Source: Struthio camelus
Lineage: Eukaryota > Chordata > Aves > Struthioniformes > Struthionidae
NCBI RefSeq assembly: GCF_040807025.1
Contig: NC_090952.1
Location: forward strand, 16,861,068-16,925,067
Direction of reading: 5' to 3'
Length of the DNA: 64,000 nucleotides
In this document: positions 22,010 to 35,499 of the stretch, one piece after another
How positions within the stretch are numbered: position 1 is the first letter of the stretch
Layout: each line of letters opens with the position of its first letter
Made by a program: the position numbers and the translations under genes
Notes under the pieces: model-generated
The model's input: only the letters and a program-made list of their open reading frames with translations
Told to the model about the DNA's origin: nothing
Databases searched by the model: none

Positions 22010-24639
22010 TAAGAGACCTCCTGAACATGGTCCAGGATAAGGAGGTACCTCAGTCATCAGGAAGATGACTCCCCAGCCATCCCTGCCATCCAAGGTAGGG
22101 ACCCACATTTTCAAAGCATCAGGCGGGGGTTGTTACTGCATAGTTTTTCTTGATTTTTCATGGGATTCCTGCTGATTTAGCCTTGATGACTCCTCCTTCC
22201 AATGGGACACTGCATGCAACCCTCCATGCTTGCTGTATTTCTGTTAGGGGTGCACTAAGCACCGAAGAAGCTGCTCGTACCAGCTGCTCATTCCAGCTGT
22301 GCTGAGTCAGAGGCATGTAGAACAGCTCTGGCTGCTGAGCCAAACAAGACATTTAAGGCTTTGCTGCCTTCCTGTTGCTTCCAGGAGTTAAAAGGAATGT
22401 AACTACTTGCTTTCTCTTCCCTTTGCCCCAGTACTTTGTCAGGAGATTCCTGACAAAGTTTGACAGTGCCAGAAAGATGAAGAAGGAGATGGTATGACTG
22501 GGAAAGTTAATTTCAGTCTCATTTTCATTCTCATTCCCATCACTAAAGGGGTTGATGATGTGCTACACATCCAGAGGTATAGTCATGGTTACTGGCTTGC
22601 ACAGCCCTTGCCCCAGAGGGTCGGGTCTTGCAAGTCAGTGCTAATATAAGGTCTCACCTGAGTCAGCCCTCTGGCCCTCCCTTGAGATACTGCAGGTGCT
22701 GAGGTTTTTCTTGGCAGTCAATAGATACACAAGCCTGAAGCTTCCCAAAAGCACAGCTCTAACATAGGCACAATATGTATTTGGAAAGGGCCAGGCTTCA
22801 GCACATCTGTGTCCTGCAGCTATGGGCAATGAAGAGTTGGTTTCCTCTCCAGTGTCAGGGAAAGCATATCTTTAAAACACCAGACTCCTCCTGATCAGCA
22901 TCTTTCTTTGATTTTAAGATGAGAGCTCTGTTGGGGGCTAGAGCTGGCATTTAGGATAAGAGGGAGCAAAAATACATGCAGCAGGTTTTGGGACAGAGTT
23001 TGGTACATCTACTTCCATGGGCCTCCTTTCACTTAAAGATTCCTGCAGTTTTCCTCATGGCTGTGCAAGACAGCTGGAATTCAGTAGAAATGGAAGCAAG
23101 GGGCAGGCTAAAGGAGAGTGCTGCAAAGACTGTGTTGACAACAGCGTCTTCTATAGAGTTTGACCGGCCAAGTGATAGGCCCCTGGTTGCTGCCTCTTAT
23201 CCATGGCCACTCTGGGTCAGACAACTGAAACTATTTCATTTGCACGGGTCCCCAAACTCCTCCAGGTCACCCCTCCAGCCAGTCTCTGACACTAGCCCTG
23301 ACTCCCAGAACCTGAGATTAAAATGCAGAACATCATTATTATTTGTGTGCAGAGGAGGTTGTACTGTCAGCGATGAGGCTATGTTTAGAGGCTCAGAGGC
23401 CATAACTGAAGACTTCCTGGAAGGATGATCTGCAACATAGTGGTGTCTGCCTGGAATCAGCCCCTCATTCTTTCATCCAACTGGTCAGTGTCTGGCGAGA
23501 GGAAGGAGTAGGAAAGAAGCTGGCCTGTGCATGTCACAGAGGAAGAGGAGTGGCAACAGTCTTCTTACCTGTGGCCTTTGGGCACCTCGGTTGTCCTTGC
23601 AGAGCACTCAGGGAGGGAGCAATGCAGGAGGGAGGCTGATGCAGTCGAGGCGCGCAGTGTGGCTGGCCACCTCAGGAATTTCCTCCCACGCGCAGGCAGG
23701 GTGCCTTGCAGGGGGAGGCCGAGCAGGGGGACGGCTTTGCTGACTTGGCCCGGCTGTCTGGCCCGATGTGTCTTCAGCGGGGTCTGTCACACTCCACCGC
23801 TGTGGCTTGCTTTTGCTGGAGGGCAGTAGCTCAGTAACGGAGAGGCAACGAGAGAGAGAAAAGTGGGAAGAAGAAGGGGCAGGCAGGATGAATAGGTAGC
23901 GTGAGGATAATAAAGGCGGACAGCTGGCCTAGAAAACGCAAAGATTAATCGGCAAGAAAAAACTGAAGCTAATTCCAAAATGCATGGTTCCTGCTGAGCC
24001 CACAGGAGCAGCACTGCATAGCGCCAGCTCCTGCCTGAGCCAGCAGCTCCCATGCAGCGCCTTGTTGGCGAGCAGGAGCGATGGCCAGCACTTGGCTATG
24101 GTGGGCAGCTGCCAAAGCTCTTCCTGTCAGCATGGTTTAGAGTCAAGGAAAAGCAGGCGGCTGCAGGAGCACGGCTTTTGCCGTGAGCAGAGCACAGGCT
24201 CTGCACAACAGGGGAGGCTGGCCAACCCACAACACACCGTGCTAGCAGCGCAGACCTGCAGACTTGCGCCATATAGAGCCTCTGCACCTCTGGCAGCATG
24301 CAAACAGGGCTGAAGCAGACTGAAGGGCCCTGGCTTGGCATCTATACTCCAGGTGTTTTTTAATATGGTCATTATCCAAAATACTCAACCCTACCAAAGG
24401 ATCTGGGCAAGAGTTTCAGTACTACTTTAATGCAGTTATCCCAACAGCTCTGGGGAGGCCAGAGCCAAGGCTTTACCAGCAGGGCTACACTAAACACTGA
24501 AGCAATAGCCCAGCCATCACCCAAGCAATTTAGGCTAAAGGATCTGTTATTATTCAGATCCTCTCATGTACCACAGCACAAAAGGCAGGAACTGTTGTAA
24601 GCCACTTCAGTACCAGAAAAGTCACATCAATCCTCCCTA

Positions 24640-24712
24640 ATGACCTGAGCAGGGTCACCCAAGTCACCTGTGGCAAGGCCAGAAAGCTGAACCCGCATCT
24701 CTCCCCTCAGTG
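24640..24712 (+). repeat. MIR-like SINE tail
   Basis: TGACCTGAGCAGGGTCACCC, AAGTCACCTGTGGCAAGGCC and AGAAAGCTGAACCCGCATCTC follow the order of the MIR 3' half (AGGTCACACAGC, GTGGCAGAGCC, GAACCCAGATCTC). Confidence 0.5.
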
Positions 24713-25737
24713 TTTTTCCTCCACAGATGAGGCCTGCACAGAGACGCTTAGCACTGGTATTTTCACAGATGGCATCAGCAAGCTAAGTGGTTTTACAGGG
24801 TCGCTGGCAAATATGGAGGGAAAGCTAAAGCCAGAGGGAACATGGGAACGGGGAGCAGACTGTGCTTTCCAGGCTGACTGAGAAGAGGGGTAACAAAGAA
24901 GAAAACACTGCTTTAATTCTCTTCCAGCTATCACCCCCCGCCCCGTCCACAAGCCTCTCTCTCCCAGCACTGGAAGAACTGCACTCGCTTAATCCTCCCC
25001 ACACGTATTCACACTCCTCCCTTCAGAGCCTGGAGCTTGACTTGGAGAAGTGAAAACAGCTACTATAAAGTCAAATCTAAGTGTCAGCTTCCCACTTAAC
25101 CAGCTCTAATTGCCAGCTGAGCAGACAGTTAATCTCTGAGAATGTGCTGTGATATGGGTGTTGCTGAGTCCCCCTAATTGCTTAAGAGCAGCCATCGAGG
25201 ATGCTAGGAATTGGCCAAGTATTCTCCCTAGGGTTTGGGTTTTTTTTTTTTTCCAGTTTTATGAATTTCCAAGAGCTTTCTTTGCCCAAAGCAGCCAGTG
25301 CAGGATCTCTCAGCAGTTCAATGGGGTTGAAGTGATTATATTTGGTCTGGCTAATCCTGTGTAGGCAGGGAGAAGAAAGTGGGGGGCAGCAGCAGGAACC
25401 CCGCTGTTGCCTGAGCCTAGCATGGGTAGATAGTCACTGGAAAAGGCTTTGGTATTATTGCTCTAGAAATGAAGCAGAGGGAAGGCTGTAGTCGCAGGTG
25501 ACTCCTTGAACAGAATTCATCCCAGCAAGGCAGTGCTGGCCCTGAGTACAAATTACATCCAATTTCCAGTTCCTCAATGGCTCTATTGAGCAATAAATCA
25601 GCTCCACAGCCAAGCTGGATGAAATACTCCAGTTTGCACAGCTATCTTATTCAGTGCTGAGAAGTTAAACAACCCTTCTTACCAAGGCCAGCAGGCTGGG
25701 GGGAGTCAGCCATCCAAATCCCTTCAGCGTGCACCAG

Positions 25738-25742
25738 CAAAA

Positions 25743-25773
<31 letters not shown>
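25738..25773. repeat. A-rich simple repeat (CAAAA/CAAA)n
   Basis: A run of A tracts broken by single C bases, with periods of four and five. No adjoining SINE was recognised. Confidence 0.85.
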
Positions 25774-28700
25774 CCCACCACCCACCCACAAGACAGGAAG
25801 ACTGCAGATCACCTGCATGCCTCCTTTTGTTCAAGTATTTTTCTCAGCCTTGGAAGAGGGATGCAGTGGGCCAAGCACTCAGCTAGTATGATCAGCTCTC
25901 CAATTTACACCCCTGCAAACAACCAGGCCTCTGTCTAGTTCAATGGTGATCTACATAGAGAGGCAGCAGAGCTCAGCTCACAGCACTTTGCTACCTTGGC
26001 AGCTGTGTAAAGGCTGAGTTCCTCTCCAAGCACCTCATGACCATCCCTCTGTTGCTGCTTTTAAGTTGCAGCATAGCAACAACACTTTGAACTGACCGTA
26101 AAGGCAGAAGCCTTCAAAGCCACCAAAGGCATTGAGGGACTCAAAGTCTATCAATTTTAATGGTATTAGGTTTGTTCTTCTTTAAAGAGAGTTCCTAAGA
26201 ATTTGGATACAGTCACATTATAGATGCAGTAATGCTAAAGCACTGCAAGCTTCACACACCAGCCCTGACCTGCCCAGCCACCTCTGGGTAGCGGTGGGAA
26301 AGCCAAGGGGGTTTGGGCTCTTTGCTGTGACTGGCAACTGGAACCACCTGAAGTAGCTGAGCAGCAGGAGGGCAAAGAACTGGAGAAATTAGGATGGAAA
26401 AGTCCTGGAAATATCATATATCTTGGCCCCATGCCTTAAGACAGGCTAGATGCAAACTCAAGAGAGCTTTGCCCGCCCCTGCTCCTCCAGGGAATTTCAT
26501 CGTGATTCCTATACAGAGCTCATGAGTTTCTGCAGGCTACAGCTACTCTTCCAGAAGGACAATAGTACCAGCTTATAAGGCAAAGAATGGCAGCAGGTGC
26601 CCCAGCAGGGACTTGGCTGAAGGCACCTCTCCGCTCCCCCACAGAGTCTGCACTGCTTGGCTTGCAAGCCAGTGTCAGATACCCAGAAAGCTTGCTGTGT
26701 TCCCAGACCACCCTTTTCCCTCCAGGATTTCCTCCCAGGAGAGGAGGGAGGAACTTTTCCTCCCTCCTGGCATTTTCTAGCCCCTTTCCCAGCAGCATCA
26801 GTCAGCCTGGCTTTCTTGGCTCTGCCATGAGCAGGACAGTGCAGCCACACTCGCTGTCGGCTGCTCTGGGCACCATTTGCCCATCCCATTGCTACAGCTA
26901 CCTGTATAGATGCAAAATTCAGAGAATCAAGTGATTTGCTCCAGATCCAGCAGTAAACCACTATAATCTACACCCCAGGCATGTACCCTAACCTAGCCAC
27001 GAGCCACAGGATCCACAGTGCCTGAAGCTCCACCACCTTATGCCTGTAAGTGGCTCTCCATCTCTCAGCCTATACCTCCCTGTTATTACAGCCCTGGCCA
27101 AGCAGCATCGCAATGTTATACTAGCTCACACACTACCTTAGCCCTGGAAATCAGTGTACCTGCTCAGCTGGAGTGGCACCACGGAGTTAGCAGCTGAGTA
27201 TTCGCTGATCCTAGAACACAAATCCACCCCATCCCACTCTTGGCAGGCTGGAAACCCTGATCCCTGTGATCTGAAACAAGAGAGTATGCAGGTTCGCCTC
27301 AAGAGAAAACAGAGCAGAACAGGAGAAAAGGCAGCACAAAATCCCCCAGTGGACCTTTCGCTGAAAGAATGCCAGCCACAGTCCTAAGGCCATAATCACA
27401 GCTAATCGAAAGAGGCTCATTGAATAGCATCCCTGATCTCTAGTGGCATCAAAACATACCCTATGGTTGCTGCTACACCTTCTAGGCACTGATCTGGGGA
27501 GGTCTACCCTGCCAGGGCTGGGGCATGCTATTGCCCAGCATCCAGCCCCCTGGCAGGGGCTCTGGGAAGCGCAGCTGCCCCCTGGATGGCTCTGCAAGAG
27601 ACCAGGGCTCATGCAAGCAGCCACAGGCACGTTTCCATCCTGCCTTTCATCTGCATGCAGAGGAGACAGCATCAAATGACAGACCCTGAACACAACACCA
27701 AGTGACAGCCTTCCTACAGGAGGATTTTGTGCTTACGCAGCAAGGCCCTGCTTGCATTGGCAAAGCGACAGTGCTGGGGCTCCCCAGAAGCTCTCTGGAC
27801 ACAGACAACAGGCCAGAAACACAGAGAGCAGATGAGTGAAGATCTGGAGGGCCCCCATTGCAGTTAAAGGACTCCCTTCACCTACAGCATGCCCCTAATC
27901 ACCCCTCTCCAGCATGGCCCCGACACCCACTGCACTCTGTGGCTACTGACTCCCACCCCACAGAGGGTGCTGGTGCATGAGCCATAATCAGCTCTGCGCT
28001 ACCCTGGGCAGCCAAGCAAGGTGGAGGGGGAGGAAATTCATTTCTTTAAAGAAATTAAATAAGGGAGGGGGATTTTCCATCTGGAGTCAAATCAATCCCA
28101 CCTCTTAAGCTTCTACTAATCCCCTATGCGGTGATCCAGCAACTTCGCCACGTAAAAAGCCCCAAGGACCACTCCTTGCTACAGCCAGCCAGGAACTGTT
28201 GGGGAGAGGGGATGATATTTTGTGCCAAGAGAGGCCATGGCAGACTGTCTTGCACAGCCCCTTTGCCCCACATCTGGATTGTTTGTTTCTGTTGAGTACT
28301 GTATTGAAATGAAAATAAAACCCCTGTTTTCCTGCCTTCTTGCCAGTGAGTTGGTGGGATGAGGTCTCTCTCAGAGAGACCAAGCAGCCTCAGACTTATG
28401 CTAACCTTTTGCAGCACCAGAGAGCTGAGGGGATCCAGCAGTGGGAGCGGCTGGGGGAGACCTCAGCGTGCAGGCTGCTCCAGCAGCCTGCTCCGCAGCA
28501 GCGGAGAATCAGGGTAACCCAGCCCTGGGCACATGCTTACCCGCCTCTCCAAAGTCATGCACCTGGGGAGCAGCGATTACTCCTCGCTTCTCAGCACTCA
28601 GGGTTTACACTTACTCTCACACTGATACAGGCATGAAGAACCCTTGCAGGTGAAGGTCCCTGTCCCCACAGGTGGCTCTGCAGTCTGAGCAATAGCCCCA

Positions 28701-29838
28701 AGCAGTCTCCCACCTGATAGCTCCCTTTGGTTCCAGAGAAACCAAGTCCTACTCCAAGGGACTGCACAGGCTGATGCAGGAGGAGGGTATTCTGCCTAGG
28801 AGCAAAGCAGCACAGCGCTTTCATTTTGTAGTAACGTGAAGGTGGGCCCAACAGTAGTGGATAAGACTTCCTCCTCCTCCTACCTCCTTCAGCTTTATGT
28901 TCATGCCATTTTGCTGTCACCTTCCACTCCAGAGGCAGCTGCATTTCGGCACTGTGGCACCTGAGATCTGGCTGAGGACGAGAGATGCTCTGGAATCACA
29001 GCGAAGTTCTCAAGAGCCATCCCTGCCCTCCTGTTGCCTCTGTGCCATGCTGCTGTCTAGCGCACTTCCTTGTGGATATTACACTTGCCTTCCTCTGGGG
29101 AGATCCACTAAGCCTTTTCACAGCTGCTCCTAGTGCAGAAACCTTTGCATGGGGGAACGTTAAGGCTGGAGACCATATGCTCCAGCACAGGGGACAATGA
29201 GCCACTCATTGCGATTAGCAGCGCTGTGATGAGCCATTGTCATGACTGATGGCACAGATATGCCAGGGGAGTTTGGGGAGGGGAGCAGATTTGCACAGCA
29301 GATAAACCCTAATGAACAGAAAAATAACTTCTGCATGATGCAGAAGAGAGTTACAGAGATCAGACAGACGTGCCTGGTCTTGTGACTCTCCGAGGGAAGT
29401 GGCAGAAGGAAACACTTCCTTGCAAGCAATGCCGAGGGGCAAGAACTGGGGAGCTGGGGCACAATAGCAAGAGGTGCTAAGAATATATGTCTTTCTCCTA
29501 GGCTTGGAAGGGGAGAAGGAGGACGCACTCGATGTAGAGGAGGTGGATTAAAACCGGAAGGGGGGAGCTGCTGAGCAGGGTAGGAGGGGAGGACGGAGGA
29601 GCAGAACAGGCTCTTGTTACAGAGAGGGCTGGGGTCTCCCGTCTGGCCAGGTGCTCCAGCCACCCCTGGCTGCAGAGAGAGGAATTAAACCACACAGTTA
29701 AAATGCATGTGCTGCAGCACCCAAACAGTTATTTCAAGAGCCCATGAAGCACTCGAACTCCAAGCATCGTGGGCCAGCAGGAAGAGCGTTGCCAGGGAGC
29801 AGTATACGGGGCCTTTGCCCTGCTCTGCTACAGCAGCA

Positions 29839-29893
29839 ATGCAGCAGGTCAAACCCCTGGCTGCTCTTCTACTGACACTGCTTCTAGGATCAT
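29839..29893 (+). other. Signal-peptide-like open segment ending at a possible splice donor
   Basis: An ATG at 29839 opens the 18 residues MQQVKPLAALLLTLLLGS. This has the layout of a secretory signal peptide: one basic residue, a hydrophobic leucine-rich core, then small residues at the end. The frame meets a possible donor, CAT followed by GTAAGC at 29894, at phase 1. That is the usual phase for an exon carrying only a signal peptide, as in Ly6-type and many other secreted proteins. The base before GT is T, not the preferred G. No matching downstream exon was recognised, so this could be chance or a decayed exon. Read straight on, the frame continues to 30132 without a known domain. Confidence 0.2.
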
Positions 29894-30139
29894 GTAAGCC
29901 TGCCAGCCTTCCAGTGCCCAAGACTCAATTTTCATTGACTGGAAGAGAAGAAATAAAGGTTTGTCCTCTCCTGAGTACAGGGGAGAGCTTTGAAATATGT
30001 CTTGAGTGCTCATTTTTGACTCAGAAGCCAAGCAGCAAGGAAGTCAGTCCCCATGACTGTTACAGACCTTGCACAACACACAGAGCTGCCTGGCCTGTAA
30101 GGCAGCTGCAGTTAGCAGCAAAAGCTCTGTGAACTTCCA

Positions 30140-30210
30140 CAGGCCCTTTTTGCACTCTATGCCTCTGTTTCCACCCACCAGATTCCCCTAATATGGGTTC
30201 ATAGGTGACT
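30140..30210 (-). repeat. MIR-like SINE fragment
   Basis: GCACTCTATGCCTCTGTTTCC followed by CACCAGATTCCCCTAATATGGG corresponds to the reverse of the MIR core (TGTGCCTCAGTTTCCCCATCTGTAAAATGGGGATAAT). Confidence 0.45.
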
Positions 30211-30254
30211 AAGTCACAGGGCTTCCTCTACCTGGGGTTGAGGTACTTTCTAAT

Positions 30255-30340
30255 GTCCCCACGATGCCCAAAGGCACTGCTTCTGCCTTACAGAGGGGAA
30301 ACAGAGGCGCAGAGAAACACAGCCAAGGAGTGGATTTTCC
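30255..30340 (+). repeat. MIR-like SINE fragment
   Basis: The plus strand has CTTACAGAGGGGAAACAGAGGCGCAGAGAAACACAGCC, the normal order of the MIR core. It lies about 45 bases from a MIR-like fragment in the opposite orientation. Confidence 0.5.
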
Positions 30341-32786
30341 TGGGCAGGACACTTGCATACCAGGCAGAAGGAAACTGCAAAACTCAAAATCAGGAGGAGC
30401 CTGGCTTCCTCTGGGCTTTGTGCTTCGTGAGCTGATTTCCACCAGGAATCTCTCGTCTGCCACATCCTTCTCCACCACCCCAAGGCAGCTTCGCCATGGG
30501 AACTGCAGCCGAGAGACCTGCTGTTGGAAGTGACTACAGCTCTGGCGGGGAGGATGCTCCCTGCTTTCTATTTTTAACTGCAGGCAGACCTATTCATATC
30601 AGTCACTGCTGAAACTCAGGTCCTTACTCACAAATGTGGTGCAGAAATACAGGGCCATGGAATCTGTTTCTCAGATTTGAACATAGCTCACCAGAAGACA
30701 GATGAATAAACCCAAAAGCAGAGTTCTGCAAAGCCTGAAGGCAAGCACTGAAGGGCTGGGATGGCCACTAGGCTGCAGGGAGCTCTCATGGTCCAAATTT
30801 ATTCCTGGGGATCACACCACTTCCTAAATGCAGAGCAAGGCAAAGGCCTGAATGTGATTTACCAACTCAGGCCCATAAACTGCAAGGGAAACTGGAGAAA
30901 TTGGATCCAAAAGAGGAAGGGTCCTGGGAGAAGCATAAACAGAATAGCATGGCTCCAAACTGGTGGTTGTTTTCCTGCTTGTTAATTATTTCATCTTAAA
31001 ATGCTTTTAAAAGGGAAGCACTTCAACTGTGCTTTGCACAGGACAAGTAAAATTATGGCTTATTTTACAGCTAGCCATTGTAAATATAAGAAAAGCAAAT
31101 CTCAGAGGCCTGCAATAACTCAGAGCTACTTGCATAAACCCATGCAGGGAGCATAGCTGTATGTTTGGTGATGGAGTTCCCAGTAAGCCAAACCTTGTGC
31201 TAATGATGATTTATTGTACTTTCTTCTTTTGCATTCATGACAGTTACTTGCCAAATCTACCCAAGCAACTGATGCTTTAAGAAAAAAAGTCCTCAGCAGC
31301 GAGACCAACCACCTCCTTCCCCGGAGCACTGATACTGCCAACCGTTAACCTCTCCGCTGCCAGCCAAGGGCCAGCAGGGACCACTCAGCCTCCCACTGAG
31401 GAAGCCTGGGCACCAACAGCCCCAGGGTGAGGGGCAAAGCACCCCTGCAAGCTGCCCCCCTTCTTCCACCTATAGCCAGCTGCCCCCGCAGCACCTCCTC
31501 TGCTCCCCAACCAAGTGGGAGACTCTGGGCCAGCTGGTGCCACCGAAGCAGGGAGGGAGCTGCCCTGCAGGAGCTGAGTGGCCCCAGGGGGAACAGCCTG
31601 CCCCATCAGCAGGAGGCAGGGCTCCCAACTGCCCAGTGCAGGCCCAGGGCTGTGCTCCATGGAGCGGATTTCACCCTCTGGCCACAGCTATATTACCACT
31701 GGGAGGGAGAAAAAATCACTGCAAGCTCACAGGGGTGTCCCTTGGTAGGCACACTAGGTCCCACAGCACAGGACCCCAGACCTTCCAGAGTGGATACCTT
31801 TTGTACAAAAAGCCCAAATGTCTGAAGCTATGGATATTCATAATTAACAACCTTAATTCATTATTAACATCCTGGAGCTCTGAGCAGGTCCAAAACACCT
31901 CTGCAGAGCCAAGAGCCGCTGCTCAAGTACAGAGCATTGCTCCTGCACTGGTAAAGTGGGAGAAGCCCCGTGGAAATGAACGGGATGACAGCAGCTGCCA
32001 GTGGAGAGCAGCGGGGCCCATGTGTTTGGAGTGGTGGTTTTGCTTTATCTGCTTTGGCTGGTCACAAGATGCAGGATACCAACATTTCTCTTTCTCTTCC
32101 CCAGTTTTCCTCTAAGTGACAAACCAGAGTGTAAGCACTGCTGTGAGTTACTAACTGTAACTCCCTGTCTATTGGGAGAAATTTAATTTAGAAATCTTTT
32201 GGCTAATCTGATTCACATTTGGTAGAAAACAATATCTGAAGCTCTGCTAGTTATTTTGAGGTTGATATAGGCTGTTTTTCTTGTTACACTTTATGGCAGC
32301 TAAATTCAACCTTGAGGAAGGAAACCTGAGCGCATGCTAGCCCCAGAGAGAGCTCACCAGCCCGCAGAGGGTCTGGGAGGGAGACGGCCACTAATCCGGC
32401 CACAGCCAGAAGCTGCCACTCCAGCTGACAGGTATTTGTGCAACTGATGCCTGTGGATTTAATCCAGCCGGTTTCCAAGCAAAGGAAAATCCCTGTAGAA
32501 CAGCTAAGCACGATTCAGCCTACCTGGCTGCGCTGCCAAATCGCTCCTGTCTATAGGCAAGAAGCCTGGGGCACTTCTGCTCGAGGGTCCCGTGGTCAGA
32601 GAGGGTGCAGGAGGGTCTCCCTACACTTGCACAGCTAACCCAGCCCCCGGCTCCAGACGTGGCCTTGGTCTCAGAGCATGGGAACTGCTGATGGTTCTCC
32701 AGCCTTCCTGATCCAAGTTGTTAGCAGAACAGAGCGACAGATAAATGCTTCTTCTCCCATCCAGGCATTTTCCAGGAGGAGCACTG

Positions 32787-32814
32787 AACAAACAAACAAA
32801 CAAACAAACAAAAA
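32787..32814. repeat. Simple repeat (AAAC)n
   Basis: About six uninterrupted tetranucleotide units, ending in an A-rich tail. This is a microsatellite. Confidence 0.95.
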
Positions 32815-33974
32815 TAAAACAACGAAGAGAGTGAGCATATTAAGTCCTTTTCCTTCCCCAGTTTATACTTCAGCTGCTGCCTTGAGACTGGCACAAAAAC
32901 CAACGCACTGTTTGCTTCACACAGCTCCTGGGACTTGCGTGGCACAGTTTACGCTTGGGTAACTTAACTTCTGGAGGCCATTAGGCAGGGTAATTTCACC
33001 AGTTCTTAAGCAAATGCCTGGAGGGGGTCTTTGCAAAGCGAGTTCAGCACAGCTGAAATACAGAGGAAATGTTCGTTTGAATTCTAAAGAGAAATGAAAC
33101 GACTGCTTTGTAGTAAAGCAGATTAAAATTAGCCCCAATTTGGCTGATCAAGGCACGATCTCATCAGCACTCTCCAAGAAGAAATACTCCTGATCTGGTA
33201 AGTGAGCGTAACACGTTTATGGAATAGTGTCCATCAATTGACAGCACCCATTTTGGGAAGAATTAGCTCACAGCATTTTTGAGACTCAAACTTTAAAACA
33301 AGTGTATCTTTTCTATAATTTCTCCTTGTCTTTCATTTCTGGAAAGGTACTTGCAGTTTGATGGGCCCACCTCCACTGAGATGCCACCTGGCCGAATACA
33401 TCAGCAAAGGTTCGCCCTGCTGACGTGCTCTGCTGATGGCTGTGATTTGTTTATTCGTTAGCATGTTGGTGAAAACGGCGCAGCATGGAAGTGCTCTCGT
33501 GAGCAGTGCCTGCACCTGTGTACAGGCAGAAACCTGCCAGATAGGCGGGAGTGAGGTGAAAAGGGGGAAAGGAAACCTTGGTAGCGCTTCTGAGAAACCT
33601 GAAGTCATCGCCTGAAAAGGCACTACCAAGGCCTAGGATTCCCAAGGCCACAGTGCAACCTTTCTGGGGACAAACACCCAGGATAAGTGTCCTTGGTGCC
33701 ACCAGTTCAGCAGCGTGGCAGGGAGGAACTGACCAAGTGAAAAACCCAAAGAAATCCCAGTTTGGCAAGTTGCAAAGTTGAGAGGAGAAATAATCCCCGG
33801 TTGGGCGCTGTACTCATGCACCAGAAGGACGGAGGGGCTCCCCACAGGCAGAGCAGGCAGGAGGAGTCGAGTGCTCCCTGCTTGTGCACTGCAGCAAAGC
33901 AGGATTTGGAAACGGCAGTAGCTAGTAATCCACTGGTTCTTACTGATACAAGGAGCACATCAGAGGGGCTCTTT

Positions 33975-34040
33975 GGGAAGGGGAAAACAGAAGCATGGAG
34001 AGAAGAAGCAATTTGTGAAAAGAGCCAAGTTTAGCCCAAG
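33975..34040 (+). repeat. Possible MIR-like fragment
   Basis: GGGGAAAACAGAAGCATGGAGAG followed by AAGCAATTTGTGAAAAGAGCC loosely follows the MIR core order. The match is weak. Confidence 0.3.
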
Positions 34041-35499
34041 GCCAATAAAGCAGAGCACACCTCTGCAGGCTGTCCACCTTCTTATCCGTTCCTTTTCACA
34101 GCCACATGCCTGTAAAGGCTTCTTCTCTCTGGCCCTGTGTATCCTGTATCAAGCCACGACTTTGCCTCCTGTGCCAAAGAAGACATTGTGGAGGGGAGGA
34201 CAGCAGACAGGCTGCTTGTTAGAAACTGTTTTGCAACATGCAAACTTGCAAAGCTGCAACATGCATCGCAGTTTGTTAAATGTCCAGAGACCAGATGATA
34301 GGCTAAATTAAGAGAGAGAGGACAAGTACTTGAAAGGTGCTTGTGAAGCAGAGCAGACCAGTGTTAGTTAATATAATACCTAGCAGCAAATAACTAGAGC
34401 GCGCTGTGGAAGGAAAGGGGAGGCTGTCAGTCCTCCCAGCTGCCATCTTACACAGACACAAGCTGGTGCTTGGCCTTGGCAGCTGCCCACGCATGGGCAC
34501 CTGCCCATGCTCATCCGTGTGTGTTTATGTGTGTGATGCACGTAGACATCAGGTTATCATGAGGTTACACATTAGCAAGCTTGTGCCCTGGCAGGAAATA
34601 ACTGCTGAGGAGCCCAAGTTCCTCTTGCTGCGTGACAAAGCACAGGACCGTTTCCCACTCTACTCTCTGTAGTTAAGTCCTTGGGTGGTTTTCCCTGGGC
34701 AGAGTGTCGGTCTGTGCTGCCCGATTACGCGGCCCCAAGAACACCACAATACTGAGCAGGAGCTTGTCTCTCCTCATCCTGGGCAAAGCCAGAGGAACCA
34801 CTACAACTTCTCAAGAGAGCTCAGTCTCTGTGTCCTCCCGCACTGCGGACTTCCTCCCCCAGCCATGTGGGCTGTCAATTCGAAGTCCAAGGAGGACAGC
34901 TGGGACAGACCCAGCCAGCTGCCAGGCTCTGTGGGCAGACTGCGTGCCACGGCTGGCTCAGCATCAGGGACCAAACACAAGATGCTCAGTCTAAAATCAT
35001 TACCTTCCTCAGCAGGAACAGATGGAGTGCAACCTTCGACCTGGGGACCCACAGCCATCTCCTCGCCCTCTGCCTGGGAGCAGTTCCTGGTGGGACACAA
35101 AGTCGACACTGAATGCGCATGGTGACCCGCTGCAAAGCGGTTGCCGTCCTCCCTGTTGCATCTCACACTGCAGCGTGAGTTGCCCCTTTGCCCTCTTCCT
35201 CCCCTTGGGCCAGGCACTGCCATCCCCTGGCCCGGAGAGGAGCTGGGAGCTGTGCCACGGCCACCTCGTGTTTCCGAGTCCCTGGAGGAGGGAGAATTTG
35301 GCTCCCTCACACTGCTCCAAGGAAGCACGGAGCCTGATTTCCCTCCAGGAACCCTACCTGGCTTCCCTGCCGTTCAGGGAGGAAAGCTTCTTGATCTACG
35401 TGGGGTTTTTCATCTCTAACACCGACAATCCTCTGATGCTGCCTGTGCCTTTCTTTTTACTCTAACCACAGCCCTGAAGTTGTTTCTCTTATCAAAAGC

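Larger units (their letters stand above)
22010..29838. other. Intergenic stretch, no gene recognised
   Basis: No coding exon was recognised. The 150-codon frames at 22976-23428 and 26509-26961 show no known domain. A GC-richer patch with some CpG lies near 23640-23790. A MIR-like tail lies at 24640-24712, a T tract at 25240-25252 and a CAAAA-type simple repeat at 25738-25773. ATTTCTTTAAAGAAAT at 28040-28055 is a perfect 16-base palindrome. Confidence 0.6.

Noticed and set aside
28040-28055. Perfect 16-base palindrome ATTTCTTTAAAGAAAT
   Set aside because: It is an AT-rich simple palindrome, likely by chance.
33576-33631. Short hairpin with 12-base stem (CCTTGGTAGCGC pairing GCACTACCAAGG)
   Set aside because: The stem is too short and the 32-base spacer unpaired, so it is not a convincing miRNA precursor.
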